DNA of 64,000 nucleotides, taken from contig NZ_CANMTQ010000002.1 of NCBI RefSeq assembly GCF_947500835.1, positions 248,001-312,000 on the forward strand. Reading direction: 5' to 3'. Origin of the DNA: an uncultured Halomonas sp. GTDB lineage: Bacteria > Pseudomonadota > Gammaproteobacteria > Pseudomonadales > Halomonadaceae. The position numbers and the translations under genes were made by a program. The notes below the pieces were generated by a model, which searched no databases, was not told where the DNA came from, and saw only the letters and a program-made list of their open reading frames with translations. How positions within the stretch are numbered: position 1 is the first letter of the stretch; each line of letters begins with the position of its first letter. Shown one piece after another: positions 44,506 through 52,999 of the stretch.

Positions 44506-44964
44506 ATGAACATCATGATCGCCTATGACGGCTCGCGTAACGCCAAGCTCGCGCTGGCCCAGGTCGTGGGCATGTTTCGTCCCATGCAACCGCAGTTGAT
44601 TCTGGTCGGTGTCGCGGAGAATCCCCGTGATACCACGGATGCCAACGAGTCATTGTTCCAGGAAGAGTACGACGAGCTGAAGACAGCGCTGGAGGAAGGC
44701 GTGAGCTTCGCCTCGGATGAAGGGTGCCCCGCCGAGATGCTGCTGGCCGAAGGCGATGCACGCAAGATGCTTCTGCGCACCACTCAGAAGCTACGCCCTG
44801 ACCTGCTGGTCATCGCCCGACATAGCCATCAACCGGATGGCGGCATCATCGCCCAATCGCTGAGCTACTTCGTCGACGAGCTCGACTACATGACTTTCGG
44901 CAGCGTCAGCTCCTTCCTGACACGCCGGGCGGAGTGTCCGTTGCTGATACTGCCCAGTCCATAA
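44506..44964 (+). CDS. Universal stress protein family protein
   Basis: This 152-residue cytoplasmic protein has the UspA fold: MIAYDGSRNAKLAL at the start and the C-terminal GSVSSFLTRRAECPLLIL, which fits the ATP-binding glycine/serine segment and the terminal strand. GAGAGG lies 5 bases before the ATG at 44506. It is set between two narK-type genes. In Pseudomonas aeruginosa Usp proteins are induced under anaerobiosis by ANR, a role that fits this context. Confidence 0.88.
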   Translation: MNIMIAYDGSRNAKLALAQVVGMFRPMQPQLILVGVAENPRDTTDANESLFQEEYDELKTALEEGVSFASDEGCPAEMLLAEGDARKMLLRTTQKLRPDLLVIARHSHQPDGGIIAQSLSYFVDELDYMTFGSVSSFLTRRAECPLLILPSP

Positions 44965-45030
44965 CCCCAGGGAAGCCACTCGCCTCTCAATAGAATTGAA
45001 ACTTGTACAGGCACATAACGAGAAACGACC

Positions 45031-46530
45031 ATGAAAGTATCCAGTGTCTTCAAATTTCGCTCTCCAGAAATCAGGGCCTTGCACCTGACCTGGATCGCCT
45101 TTTTCATCACCTTCTATGTCTGGTTCAACATGGCGCCGCTAGCCTCGAGCATGCTGCGCAGCGTCGATTGGTTGACCCCGGACGACCTCAAGCTCTTCGC
45201 CATCTGCAACGTCGCCTTGACCATTCCCGCGCGCATCATCGTCGGCATGGCGCTGGATCGCTTCGGGCCACGCCGGGTCTTCTCGATTTTGATGGTCACC
45301 ATGTCGATCCCGGCCCTGGTATTCGCCTTTGGCGATACCATGGCGCAACTGCTGATCTCGCGGCTGGTGCTCAGCTCCATCGGTGCCGGCTTCGTGGTGG
45401 GCATCCACATGACCGCACTGTGGTTCAAGCCCCGGGATATCGGCTTTGCCGAGGGCTTCTACGCCGGCTGGGGTAACTTCGGCTCCGCCGCCGCCGCCAT
45501 GTCGTTACCAACCATTGCTCTGACCATGTACGCCGGTGAGGACGGCTGGCGCTGGGCCATCGCTCAGAGCGCCATCGTCATGGCGGCCTATGGCGTCTAC
45601 TACTGGTTCGCCATCACCGATGGTCCGGACGCCAAGGCGCATCGCAAACCGCGCAAGGCAGCGGCCATGGAGGTCAGCAGTTGGGCCGACATGATCAAGC
45701 TGATCCTATGGACCATCCCTTTGATCGGTGTGCTCGCCATCCTGGTATGGCGCATCCAGAACATGGGCTATCTATCGACCACCGGTGCCGTCATCGCGTA
45801 TCTGGTCATCGCTGCCATCGTGACCTACCAGATCGTGCAGATCCTGCGAGTCAACGTGCCAATCCTCAAGAAAGGTGTACCGGAGGATGACAAGTATCCG
45901 TTCAACAGCGTCGCCGCACTCAACAGCACCTACTTCGCCAATTTCGGTGCGGAGCTGGCGGTGGTTTCCATGCTGCCAATGTTCTTCGAGCAAACCTGGG
46001 GGCTGAATGCGGCCATGGCCGGTCTGATTGCCGCCTCCTTCGCCTTCGTCAACCTGGTGGCGCGCCCCATGGGGGGATTAGTCTCCGATCGCATGGGCAA
46101 CCGCCGCTTCGTGATGCTCAGCTACATGTTCGGCATCGCCATCGGCTTCATGCTCATGGGCCTGTTGAATTCATCCTGGCCGCTGATCGTCGCCATTGCC
46201 ATCACCATATTCACCTCCTTCTTCGTGCAGGGGGCGGAAGGCGCCACCTTCGGTATCATCCCTTCGATCAAGCGCCGCATCACCGGTCAGATCTCAGGCA
46301 TGGCCGGGGCTTATGGCAACGTGGGTGCGGTGGTCTACCTGACGATCTTCACCTTCGTCACGCCAACCCAGTTCTTCTTCATCATTGCCGCCGGCGCCTT
46401 CATCAGCTGGCTGATCTGCCTGGTGTGGCTCAAGGAGCCGGAAAATGCCTTCGATGAGGAATACTACGTCTCTTCCGTGGATCGCCTGATCGAGCAACAG
46501 CATCTGCAAGCTGCGAAGACCAAGGGTTAA
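45031..46530 (+). CDS. NarK-type nitrate/nitrite transporter (NNP family MFS)
   Basis: This 499-residue carrier shows twelve helices and the nitrate signature GAGFVVGIHMTALWFKP followed by GFAEGFYAGWGNFG near 112-150, with a second glycine-rich segment GQISGMAGAYGNVG near 425. A hydrophilic loop of ~30 residues lies near 195-225. It is downstream of the Usp gene and ends at a very strong terminator. Together with the carrier at 42768 it could form a NarK1-NarK2-like pair with different coupling. Confidence 0.92.
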   Translation: MKVSSVFKFRSPEIRALHLTWIAFFITFYVWFNMAPLASSMLRSVDWLTPDDLKLFAICNVALTIPARIIVGMALDRFGPRRVFSILMVTMSIPALVFAFGDTMAQLLISRLVLSSIGAGFVVGIHMTALWFKPRDIGFAEGFYAGWGNFGSAAAAMSLPTIALTMYAGEDGWRWAIAQSAIVMAAYGVYYWFAITDGPDAKAHRKPRKAAAMEVSSWADMIKLILWTIPLIGVLAILVWRIQNMGYLSTTGAVIAYLVIAAIVTYQIVQILRVNVPILKKGVPEDDKYPFNSVAALNSTYFANFGAELAVVSMLPMFFEQTWGLNAAMAGLIAASFAFVNLVARPMGGLVSDRMGNRRFVMLSYMFGIAIGFMLMGLLNSSWPLIVAIAITIFTSFFVQGAEGATFGIIPSIKRRITGQISGMAGAYGNVGAVVYLTIFTFVTPTQFFFIIAAGAFISWLICLVWLKEPENAFDEEYYVSSVDRLIEQQHLQAAKTKG

Positions 46531-46548
46531 ACACTCGACCAGCAACAC

Positions 46549-46591
46549 CCGCGGGGGTATCGGCAGCAAGCCGATACCCCCGCGGCGTTTT
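46549..46591 (+). terminator. Strong rho-independent terminator
   Basis: A perfect 16-bp stem (46549-46564 with 46570-46585), loop AGCAA, followed by CGTTTTC. It lies 18 bases after the carrier gene stop and isolates it from the next narK-type gene. Confidence 0.92.
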
Positions 46592-46858
46592 CATTCATAA
46601 CTTCATCTATAAAGGCTTCTACCCACAAAGATTCATATCGTTGGCACTGCGCCCTGGCATTACCTCTTTGAACGTAATTAATTTTTGCAAGTACTTTGAA
46701 AGCAACTAGTTAACTCTAGCTTTTATCTACCCATTTAGTGATAAGAGCCCAAACTGGCGAGGCGATGGCGCCAGAGCACATTGATTCACGTCAATCGCAA
46801 CCTCCTGCCTGCGTGCCATTCTGAACGCCAAATATCACGCTCCATACAGGAGGAATTC
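46592..46858 (+). promoter_or_regulatory. Promoter region of the third narK-type gene, with NarL heptamers
   Basis: This 267-base region has no gene. TACCTCT at 46661-46667 and TACCCAT at 46728-46734 both fit the NarL heptamer TACYYMT exactly. An FNR-like box follows at 46781-46794. AGGAGG at 46848-46853 is the ribosome binding site for the ATG at 46859. The layout copies that of the narK promoter at 42475-42767. Confidence 0.6.
46781..46794 (+). promoter_or_regulatory. FNR/ANR-like box upstream of the third narK-type gene
   Basis: TTGAT-TCAC-GTCAA matches nine of ten positions of the FNR consensus. It ends 65 bases before the ATG at 46859, the same distance as at the narK promoter. Confidence 0.72.
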
Positions 46859-48217
46859 ATGAACCATCTCGACGGAGTGACCCGGTCCCAGTAGTACCAG
46901 GCACTGACACTCAGCACTCTGGCGTTCACCACCTGTTTTGCGGTGTGGACGATCTTTTCCATCATTGGCATCAAGATCAAACAGGACCTGGGCCTCAACG
47001 AGACCCAGTTCGGCATCCTGGTGGCCACTCCGATATTGACCGGCTCCATCAGTCGTATTTTCCTCGGCATCTGGACCGAACAGTTCGGTGGGCGCCGGGT
47101 ATTCAGCCTGTTGATGCTGATCACCGCCGTCTGCGTCTTTTTGCTCTCCTACGTCGAGTCCTACGCCATGTTCCTGGTGGCCGCCTTGGGTGTCGGGCTC
47201 GCCGGTGGTTCCTTCATCGTTGGCATCGCCTATACCTCCTATTGGTTCGAGAAGGAGAAGCAGGGTACTGCGCTGGGCATCTTCGGGGCCGGCAACATGG
47301 GCGCCGCAGTGACCAACTTTGCCGCGCCCTTCCTGCTGCTGGCAGTGGGCTGGGAACGCACGGCGGTGGTCTATGCCATCGTGCTGGCGGCAATGGCGGT
47401 GATCTTCTGGGTGTTCACCAAGGAAGATCCGCTGACCCGAGCACGGCGCGGTAGCGGAGGTAAGGCAACCTCCGCACTGGCCCAACTCGAGCCGCTCAAG
47501 CACATCCAGGTATGGCGCTTCTCGCTGTACTACTTCTTCGTATTCGGGGCCTTCGTCGCGCTGGCTTCCTACCTGCCACGCTATTATGTCGGCGCCTATG
47601 AGGTGAGCATCGCCGTGGCCGGCACCCTGGCGGCGCTCTATACCCTTCCCGCCAGTGTGTTCCGGGCATTGGGCGGCTGGCTATCGGATCGCTACGGCGC
47701 TCGGGCAATCATGTACCTGACCTTCATCGCTTCGCTGGTGTGCCTGTTCCTGCTTGCCTATCCGGAAACCAGCTACGTGGTGCAGGGCAAGGAGGGCGAA
47801 ATCGCCTTCACCCTGGCCATGCCGCTATGGGGCGTGGTGGTGCTGACCGTGCTGCTGGGCTTCTTCATGTCTCTGGGCAAGGCGGCAGTATTCAAGCACA
47901 TCCCGGTCTACTATCCGCAGAACGTGGGCTCTGTTGGTGGATTGGTGGGAATGATCGGTGGTCTGGGTGGCTTTTTCCTGCCAATCTTGTTTGGCGCGGT
48001 GCTTGATCTCACCGGCGTGTGGACCAGCTCCTACATGGTGCTATTTATTCTAGTGGCGGTATCGCTGATCTGGATGCATGGGGCGATTCGTCGCATGGAA
48101 CGCCAGCGCGTTCCGGAGCTTGCCGAGGAGCGTTTTCGCTATCTACCCGAGATCCAGGCGCCAGCGGCAGCCTATGCCAAGCACCATTCCGGTGACGAGC
48201 ACTCTACCGAACGCTGA
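46859..48217 (+). CDS. NarK-type nitrate/nitrite transporter with an in-frame TAG at codon 12 (possible pseudogene)
   Basis: From the ATG at 46859, behind a consensus AGGAGG at 5-base spacing, the frame reads MNHLDGVTRSQ, then TAG at 46892-46894, then continues in the same frame as YQALTLSTLAFTTCFAVWTIF into an intact NNP-type MFS carrier ending at 48217 (453 codons including the two stops). The sequence after the TAG includes the rest of helix 1 and eleven further helices and shows no other lesion. The nearest internal start is a GTG at 46943, which would cut into helix 1 and has no ribosome site. So this is either a recent nonsense mutation, a suppressed amber codon or a sequencing error. 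It is a close relative of the carrier at 38397-39695. Confidence 0.8.
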
Positions 48218-48238
48218 AACCCCGCCCCGACGTGCACT

Positions 48239-48261
48239 GCCCCGGATTCACCATCCGGGGC
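48239..48261. terminator. Hairpin between convergent genes
   Basis: GCCCCGGAT at 48239-48247 pairs with ATCCGGGGC at 48253-48261 around a 5-base loop, between the narK-type gene and the convergent CMD-family gene. It probably terminates both directions. Confidence 0.75.
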
Positions 48262-48270
48262 ATTCAAGAA

Positions 48271-48588
48271 TCACTTCTCGGTCACATCCTCGATCCAGGT
48301 CAGCGCTGCCACAGCGGCAGGGAAGCCCAGAGTAGGAATCGACATCATCGCTACCTGCTTGAGTTCCTCGGCACCAATGGATTCCTGCAAGGCGCGTCGT
48401 GCGTGGGAATGCACCGCGCCCTCGGACCGCGCCCCTACCGCCAGCGCCAGCTTGACCAGGCGACGCGTACGCTCATCCAGCGGCCCGGACTTGGCGCAAG
48501 CCTCTCCCAGAGCGGCATAAGCATTCCAGACATCGGGATACTGCTCGGCGACTTCGCCAGCGCCGGAAGGCAAGTTCTGCTGAGACAT
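48271..48588 (-). CDS. Carboxymuconolactone decarboxylase (CMD/AhpD-like) family protein
   Basis: This 105-residue protein matches the CMD family core: RTRRLVKLALAVGARSEGAV followed by HSHARRALQ. The redox CxxC of AhpD is absent (the position reads SEGAV), so peroxidase activity is not expected. The ATG at 48588 follows AGGAG. It is a single gene on the opposite strand within the nitrate cluster, and its role there is unknown. Confidence 0.8.
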   Translation of the reverse strand: MSQQNLPSGAGEVAEQYPDVWNAYAALGEACAKSGPLDERTRRLVKLALAVGARSEGAVHSHARRALQESIGAEELKQVAMMSIPTLGFPAAVAALTWIEDVTEK

Positions 48589-48787
48589 CAAGACCTACTC
48601 CTTTTAAAGTTAATACCATTTTTGCCGACAATAGGCCCGGGGCCTAGCTACGTGATCGACTTGTCCATTTTCATCCTTGGGCACCCACCCTTTTAACCTA
48701 TACTATGTGTTTACGATCATCGAGCCCTTGCCAAATTTGCGTCAGCATTACTTACATAAAGGCGAGGCTCACAGTGAGGAGGAAAAC

Positions 48788-49555
48788 ATGTCCCTGCCCC
48801 GTGTTGCTGCGGTTAATGAGATGCGTGACAGCTGTCGCAATTGCCGTATGCGCGAACTCTGTCTGCCGGATTCCCTTTCTCTGGCGGAGGTGTCCAAGCT
48901 CGAGGAGATCGTTCAACGCCGTAAACCCATTGCCCGGGGGGACTATCTGTTTCAGGCCGGCCACCCTTTCACTGCCATCTATGCGGTGCGTACCGGCTCA
49001 GTAAAAACCTCGAGCCTGCTGGCCAATGGGGATGAGCATATCACCGGCTTTCACTTCCCCGGTGAGGTGATCGGACTCGAAGCCATTACCTCTGATCGAC
49101 ATGCCTGCGCCGCTATCGCCATGGAAACCACGAGTGTCTGCGAGATTCCGTTCCACGCACTTGAAGTGCTGGGTGAAAAAGCGCCCAAGCTGCAACAGCA
49201 GCTGGTTCGCATCATGAGTCGTGAGCTGGTCACCGAGCAAGGTACTGCCCAACTTCTCACCCGCCGTTCCGCGGAGCAGCGCCTGGCCGCAATCCTGCTG
49301 AATTTCTCCGAGCGCTTCGCCAGTCGAGGTCTGTCCGGCAATCGTTTCCGCCTACCCATGTCACGCCTGGATCTGGGCAACTATCTTGGCCTGGTGCCGG
49401 AGACCATGAGCCGCACCTTTCGGCGCCTGGAAGAACAAGGGCTTCTCGACATCGCCGGCAAGGAAATCAACATTACCGACAAACCCGCCTTGACGGAACT
49501 GGCCTATGGAACGGCACCGGAAGCGGGTCCGAAGGCCTGCCGACATAGTGGATGA
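48788..49555 (+). CDS. FNR/ANR-type oxygen-sensing transcriptional regulator
   Basis: This 255-residue protein is a Crp/Fnr regulator with the N-terminal cysteine cluster DSCRNCRMRELC and a further Cys in RHACAAI (~118), enough for a 4Fe-4S centre. The C-terminal recognition helix reads LVPETMSRTFRRLEEQG, with the ExxSR determinant of FNR that reads TTGAT-N4-ATCAA. GAGGAGG precedes the ATG at 48788. It should activate the nar genes and the HemN-like gene when oxygen is low. It corresponds to FNR of enterics and ANR of pseudomonads. Confidence 0.94.
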   Translation: MSLPRVAAVNEMRDSCRNCRMRELCLPDSLSLAEVSKLEEIVQRRKPIARGDYLFQAGHPFTAIYAVRTGSVKTSSLLANGDEHITGFHFPGEVIGLEAITSDRHACAAIAMETTSVCEIPFHALEVLGEKAPKLQQQLVRIMSRELVTEQGTAQLLTRRSAEQRLAAILLNFSERFASRGLSGNRFRLPMSRLDLGNYLGLVPETMSRTFRRLEEQGLLDIAGKEINITDKPALTELAYGTAPEAGPKACRHSG

Positions 49556-49619
49556 AATAGCCGGCATGGCATGCATGAGCACCATGATCAAATCTTAGCA
49601 GTAGAACGATCAAGCAGAC

Positions 49620-49633
49620 GTGACTTAAGTCAA
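49620..49633 (+). promoter_or_regulatory. FNR/ANR-like dyad upstream of the HemN-like gene
   Basis: GTGAC-TTAA-GTCAA forms a symmetric TGAC/GTCA dyad with seven of ten matches to the FNR consensus. It lies 60 bases before the ATG at 49693, a distance similar to the two narK-type promoters. hemN genes are known FNR/ANR targets. Confidence 0.45.
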
Positions 49634-49692
49634 CATACGGCATAGCGTCACTGACTATAGTGAATGCAAAGATCCTCGGCTAAGGACACAGG

Positions 49693-51045
49693 ATGGTTGC
49701 TCACTTGGCGCTTGATCGCGCCTTACTTGAAAAATACGCTTGCACCGAGTCCTGCCAGACGCCCTATTCTCCTCTAACGCACTTGCGCGAGGATTTCTCC
49801 GAGAAGGCCTACCGTCAGGCGGCTCAGGCCAGCAATGAAGACCCGATCCCGAGACCGCTTTCGGTTTCCCTGCACCTGCCTGCCTGTCATGAACTAGACG
49901 CATTAAACGCTTGCTCGGGGGCAAACGCCGCCCGCCATACAGCCCGTATCAACGAGTATCTTGGCTATCTCGAACACGAAATTGCGCTGCAAGCCACCTT
50001 GTTCGATAAAGATCGCCAGATCGAGCACGTCCATGTGAATGGCGATCTATCGACCTGCATGAAGCACACCCAGTGGGAGAGGGTATTCGACAGACTGACA
50101 CACCACTTTTCACTGGCTCAGAGCGATCAACCTACCTCTACCATCGACGTAAGATCAGACAGCGCCTCTTCGGGGTATATAGCGCTACTTGGGGAGTTGG
50201 GGTTTACTCATCTGAATTTGATAGCCCAGTCTCCAACATCATCCTCTGGTCAGGATAGCGGCGGATTCAGCGTGGAATCCCTCGCACCGCTTATCGATGC
50301 TGCGCGGCAGGCGCAGTTACACAAGGTGGGCATTACATTGGCTTATGGCCACCCTCAGCAGATGCCTGCACGCTTCGAGTCGGACCTGGCCAAGCTAGCC
50401 GCGCTACGGCCGGATCGACTCAGCCTTTGCTATCAGCGCTTTCTCGACGCCGAAAACGGCACCGCTACACTTCCTTTAGAACGTTTGCAGCAGGCCATCC
50501 TGCATTTCAAGAAAGCCGGCTACCTACATCTTGGCCTGGGGCATTTCGTTCTGGCGGAAGACGACTTGGCAGTGAACTGGCACAAGAACACCCTGCGCTA
50601 CGATTTGCACGGATATTCGTCTCATGGCGTTTGCGATCTGATCGGCCTGGGGGCGGGAGCCTTCAGTCGGCTGGACGATAGCTACAGCCAGAATGCCCTG
50701 GGGTTATCTCACTATTTCAGGCATCTCGATCAGGGCCAGCTTCCTGTATGGCGTGGTTACCAGTTGAATTTCGATGACCTGTTGCGCCGTGACATCGTTC
50801 ATCAACTGCTGTGTCGCCAAGAGATTGATGCCACCGCGATAGAGGAGCGCTATCACATCGTATTTCGTAATTATTTTGCCTCGGAATTGGTAGCGCTAGC
50901 CTCCTTCGTCGAAGATGGCCTGGTGACGCTTACGACAAACGCAATCAAGCTGTTGCCACCCGGACAGGTACTACTAGAACCGGTAGCCGCCCTATTCGCG
51001 CCGTTCAGGAACAAGACAAGACAGCGTCTATTCCGGATCGTTTGA
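49693..51045 (+). CDS. HemN-like protein lacking the radical-SAM cluster motif
   Basis: This 450-residue protein aligns over its length with oxygen-independent coproporphyrinogen III oxidase HemN. C-terminal family stretches are well kept: CDLIGLGAGAFSRLDDSYSQN near 318-338, WRGYQLNFDDLLRRDIVHQL near 355-374. The N-terminal CX3CX2CXC that binds the 4Fe-4S cluster is here PACHELDALNACSG: the second and third ligands are lost. The SAM-binding GGGTP is replaced by VNGDLS. So the protein should not do radical-SAM chemistry. It has no stops or frameshifts and a dyad like an FNR site upstream, so it is probably made. It may be a haem- or porphyrin-binding pseudo-enzyme. Confidence 0.85.
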   Translation: MVAHLALDRALLEKYACTESCQTPYSPLTHLREDFSEKAYRQAAQASNEDPIPRPLSVSLHLPACHELDALNACSGANAARHTARINEYLGYLEHEIALQATLFDKDRQIEHVHVNGDLSTCMKHTQWERVFDRLTHHFSLAQSDQPTSTIDVRSDSASSGYIALLGELGFTHLNLIAQSPTSSSGQDSGGFSVESLAPLIDAARQAQLHKVGITLAYGHPQQMPARFESDLAKLAALRPDRLSLCYQRFLDAENGTATLPLERLQQAILHFKKAGYLHLGLGHFVLAEDDLAVNWHKNTLRYDLHGYSSHGVCDLIGLGAGAFSRLDDSYSQNALGLSHYFRHLDQGQLPVWRGYQLNFDDLLRRDIVHQLLCRQEIDATAIEERYHIVFRNYFASELVALASFVEDGLVTLTTNAIKLLPPGQVLLEPVAALFAPFRNKTRQRLFRIV

Positions 51046-51092
51046 TGCAAGGGCTCTCTGAGCGAACTTCTCGTCTCGCCGTCTGTTCATGA

Positions 51093-51491
51093 TCATGCCG
51101 CCATCATCGTCCACCAGGAAAGTGGGTCGCGGGTAACGGCCGCGCCGACGATATAGGCAAAGATCGCAATGGCAATCAGCGCTGCTACACCCCGTGTGGC
51201 CGGCGTGCGGCCACGCTTGATGGCGATAGTACCGACGCCGATATAGGCCACCAGCCCTATGAGCTTGGCTGCCAGCCAGGGTTGCTGGGTTGGCCAGGCT
51301 TGGAGCAAGACCATCAAGGTGACGCCTGCGATGAGCAGCACGGTATCGATCACATGGGGAAAAATCCGCACCCAGCGCCGTTCAAGCCGAGGCGACTCGC
51401 GCACCGACCACCAGGCCCGCAGTATGAACAGCGCTATGCTCAAGCCCGCTGCCAGCATGTGAAGCTGCTTGATCAACAAATAACTCGCCAT
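51093..51491 (-). CDS. SirB2 family inner-membrane protein
   Basis: This 132-residue protein has four membrane helices (~5-25, 45-62, 72-90, 103-120) and the family pattern YLLIKQLHMLAAGLSIALF at the start and RRWVRIFPHVIDTVLLIAG. SirB2 proteins are common in proteobacteria and poorly characterised. GAGAG lies before the ATG at 51491. It is convergent with the HemN-like gene. Confidence 0.85.
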   Translation of the reverse strand: MASYLLIKQLHMLAAGLSIALFILRAWWSVRESPRLERRWVRIFPHVIDTVLLIAGVTLMVLLQAWPTQQPWLAAKLIGLVAYIGVGTIAIKRGRTPATRGVAALIAIAIFAYIVGAAVTRDPLSWWTMMAA

Positions 51492-51574
51492 GCACTCTCT
51501 GATTTCATGTTGGTGGATTCAACGCTACCGCTCGATTGCGGGAAGCGTTTCGGCTTCCTTTATGCTAAAAAGAA

Positions 51575-51584
51575 CTAACGTTAG
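51575..51584. promoter_or_regulatory. Perfect 10-bp palindrome upstream of the persulfide-dioxygenase-like gene
   Basis: CTAACGTTAG lies 61 bases before the ATG at 51646, in an AT-rich promoter-like stretch. ArsR-type persulfide sensors such as BigR or SqrR bind dyads near such genes, but no such regulator is in the window. Confidence 0.3.
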
Positions 51585-51645
51585 AACTTGTTTTAAGTCT
51601 CGTAGTCTGCATCTTGAATGATGCCAACGAATCAGGAGGCCTGCC

Positions 51646-52512
51646 ATGCGTAAACCGATCGTGACTCACTTCTTCGACGAGCCAACCAGCACCTTCAGCT
51701 ACGTCGTTCAGGACCCGAGCAGCAATGCCTGTGCGATCGTCGATTCGGTACTCGATTTCGACTACGCCGCCGGACGCACCGATGTGCGCTCCGCGGACGC
51801 CATTGTCGATTTCATTCAGCGTCATGATTTATCCGTCGAATGGGTGCTCGAAACCCATGTCCATGCGGATCATCTTTCCGCCGCACCCTATCTGCACGAG
51901 AAGTTGGGAGGCAAGACCGGTATCGGCGCCAAGATCCGTGAGGTTCAGGAGACCTTCGGCAAGGCCTTCAACGCCGGCACCGAGTTTGCCCGGGACGGCA
52001 GTCAGTTCGATCGTCTGTTCGAAGAGGGTGACACCTTCGCCATTGGCGACCTGGAAGCCCGTGTGTTGCATACGCCCGGGCACACACCCGCCTGTTTGAC
52101 TTACGTGATAGGCGATGCCGCCTTCGTCGGCGATACGCTATTCATGCCGGATTACGGCACGGCGCGTTGCGATTTTCCTGGTGGCGACGCCCGCACCCTG
52201 TATCGCTCGATCCAGAAGGTACTGGCGCTTCCCGGCGAGACCCGGCTGTTCCTGTGCCATGACTACAAGGCGCCCGGTCGTGAAGAGTATCAACACCAGA
52301 GCAGTGTGGCGGAACAACGTGCGGACAACATCCATGTACATGAAGGCGTCGACGAAGATGCGTTCGTCAAGATGCGCACCGAACGGGATGCCACCCTGGG
52401 CATGCCACGTTTGATACTGCCCTCGGTGCAGGTCAACATGCGCGCCGGTCATATGCCGCCCCCCGAGGACAACGATCAAATCTATATCAAAGTACCTATC
52501 AATCTGTTCTGA
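51646..52512 (+). CDS. MBL-fold hydrolase, persulfide dioxygenase-like (Blh/ETHE1 type)
   Basis: This 288-residue metallo-beta-lactamase-fold protein has the metal motif THVHADH near residue 70, HTPGHTPACLTY near 145, a GDTLF Asp near 165 and CHDY near 205. The order and spacing fit the ETHE1/Blh persulfide-dioxygenase branch rather than glyoxalase II. AGGAGG precedes the ATG. Two YeeE/YedE half-transporters follow in the same direction, the usual hydrogen-sulfide detoxification arrangement. Confidence 0.88.
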   Translation: MRKPIVTHFFDEPTSTFSYVVQDPSSNACAIVDSVLDFDYAAGRTDVRSADAIVDFIQRHDLSVEWVLETHVHADHLSAAPYLHEKLGGKTGIGAKIREVQETFGKAFNAGTEFARDGSQFDRLFEEGDTFAIGDLEARVLHTPGHTPACLTYVIGDAAFVGDTLFMPDYGTARCDFPGGDARTLYRSIQKVLALPGETRLFLCHDYKAPGREEYQHQSSVAEQRADNIHVHEGVDEDAFVKMRTERDATLGMPRLILPSVQVNMRAGHMPPPEDNDQIYIKVPINLF

Positions 52513-52537
52513 CACGGTCAGTAAAAGGAGAATTCAT

Positions 52538-52999
52538 GTGGATGTAACGGCCAGTCTTCATGGTCTGATCGGCGGCATTCTGATCGGCCTGTCCGCCGTA
52601 TGGCTGATGGCGACCCTCGGGCGCATCGCCGGTATCAGCGGCATTCTATCCGGGCTGTTGACCAGGAGCAGTCAAGGCGATTCTCCATGGCGCCTGACCT
52701 TCCTGCTGGGGCTGATCAGCGGCCCTCTGCTCCTGATGCTACTAGGTAGCGACCTGGGCAACGTGGCGAGCGCCCCAGCCAAGGTGATCGGCGAACCTGT
52801 TGGCGGAGTGGGTATCATGCTGCTCGCCGGCTTGCTGGTCGGCGTCGGTACCGGCATCGGCGGTGGCTGCACCAGCGGTCACGGCGTATGCGGCCTGGCG
52901 CGCGTGTCGACGCGCTCGATAGTCGCGACCCTGACCTTTCTGCTGGTGGCCATAATCACTGTCTACCTGATGCGGCATGTGATCGGAGGTGATGTATGA
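52538..52999 (+). CDS. YeeE/YedE family membrane protein (first half)
   Basis: This 153-residue protein has four or five helices and the YeeE/YedE signature GVGTGIGGGCTSGHGVCGL near 106-124, whose Cys residues take part in sulfur-compound transfer. The start is the GTG at 52538 behind AGGAG; the ATG two bases earlier is out of frame and closes after three codons. It overlaps the next gene by 4 bp. Pairs of this kind transport sulfur species such as thiosulfate. Confidence 0.88.
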   Translation: MDVTASLHGLIGGILIGLSAVWLMATLGRIAGISGILSGLLTRSSQGDSPWRLTFLLGLISGPLLLMLLGSDLGNVASAPAKVIGEPVGGVGIMLLAGLLVGVGTGIGGGCTSGHGVCGLARVSTRSIVATLTFLLVAIITVYLMRHVIGGDV

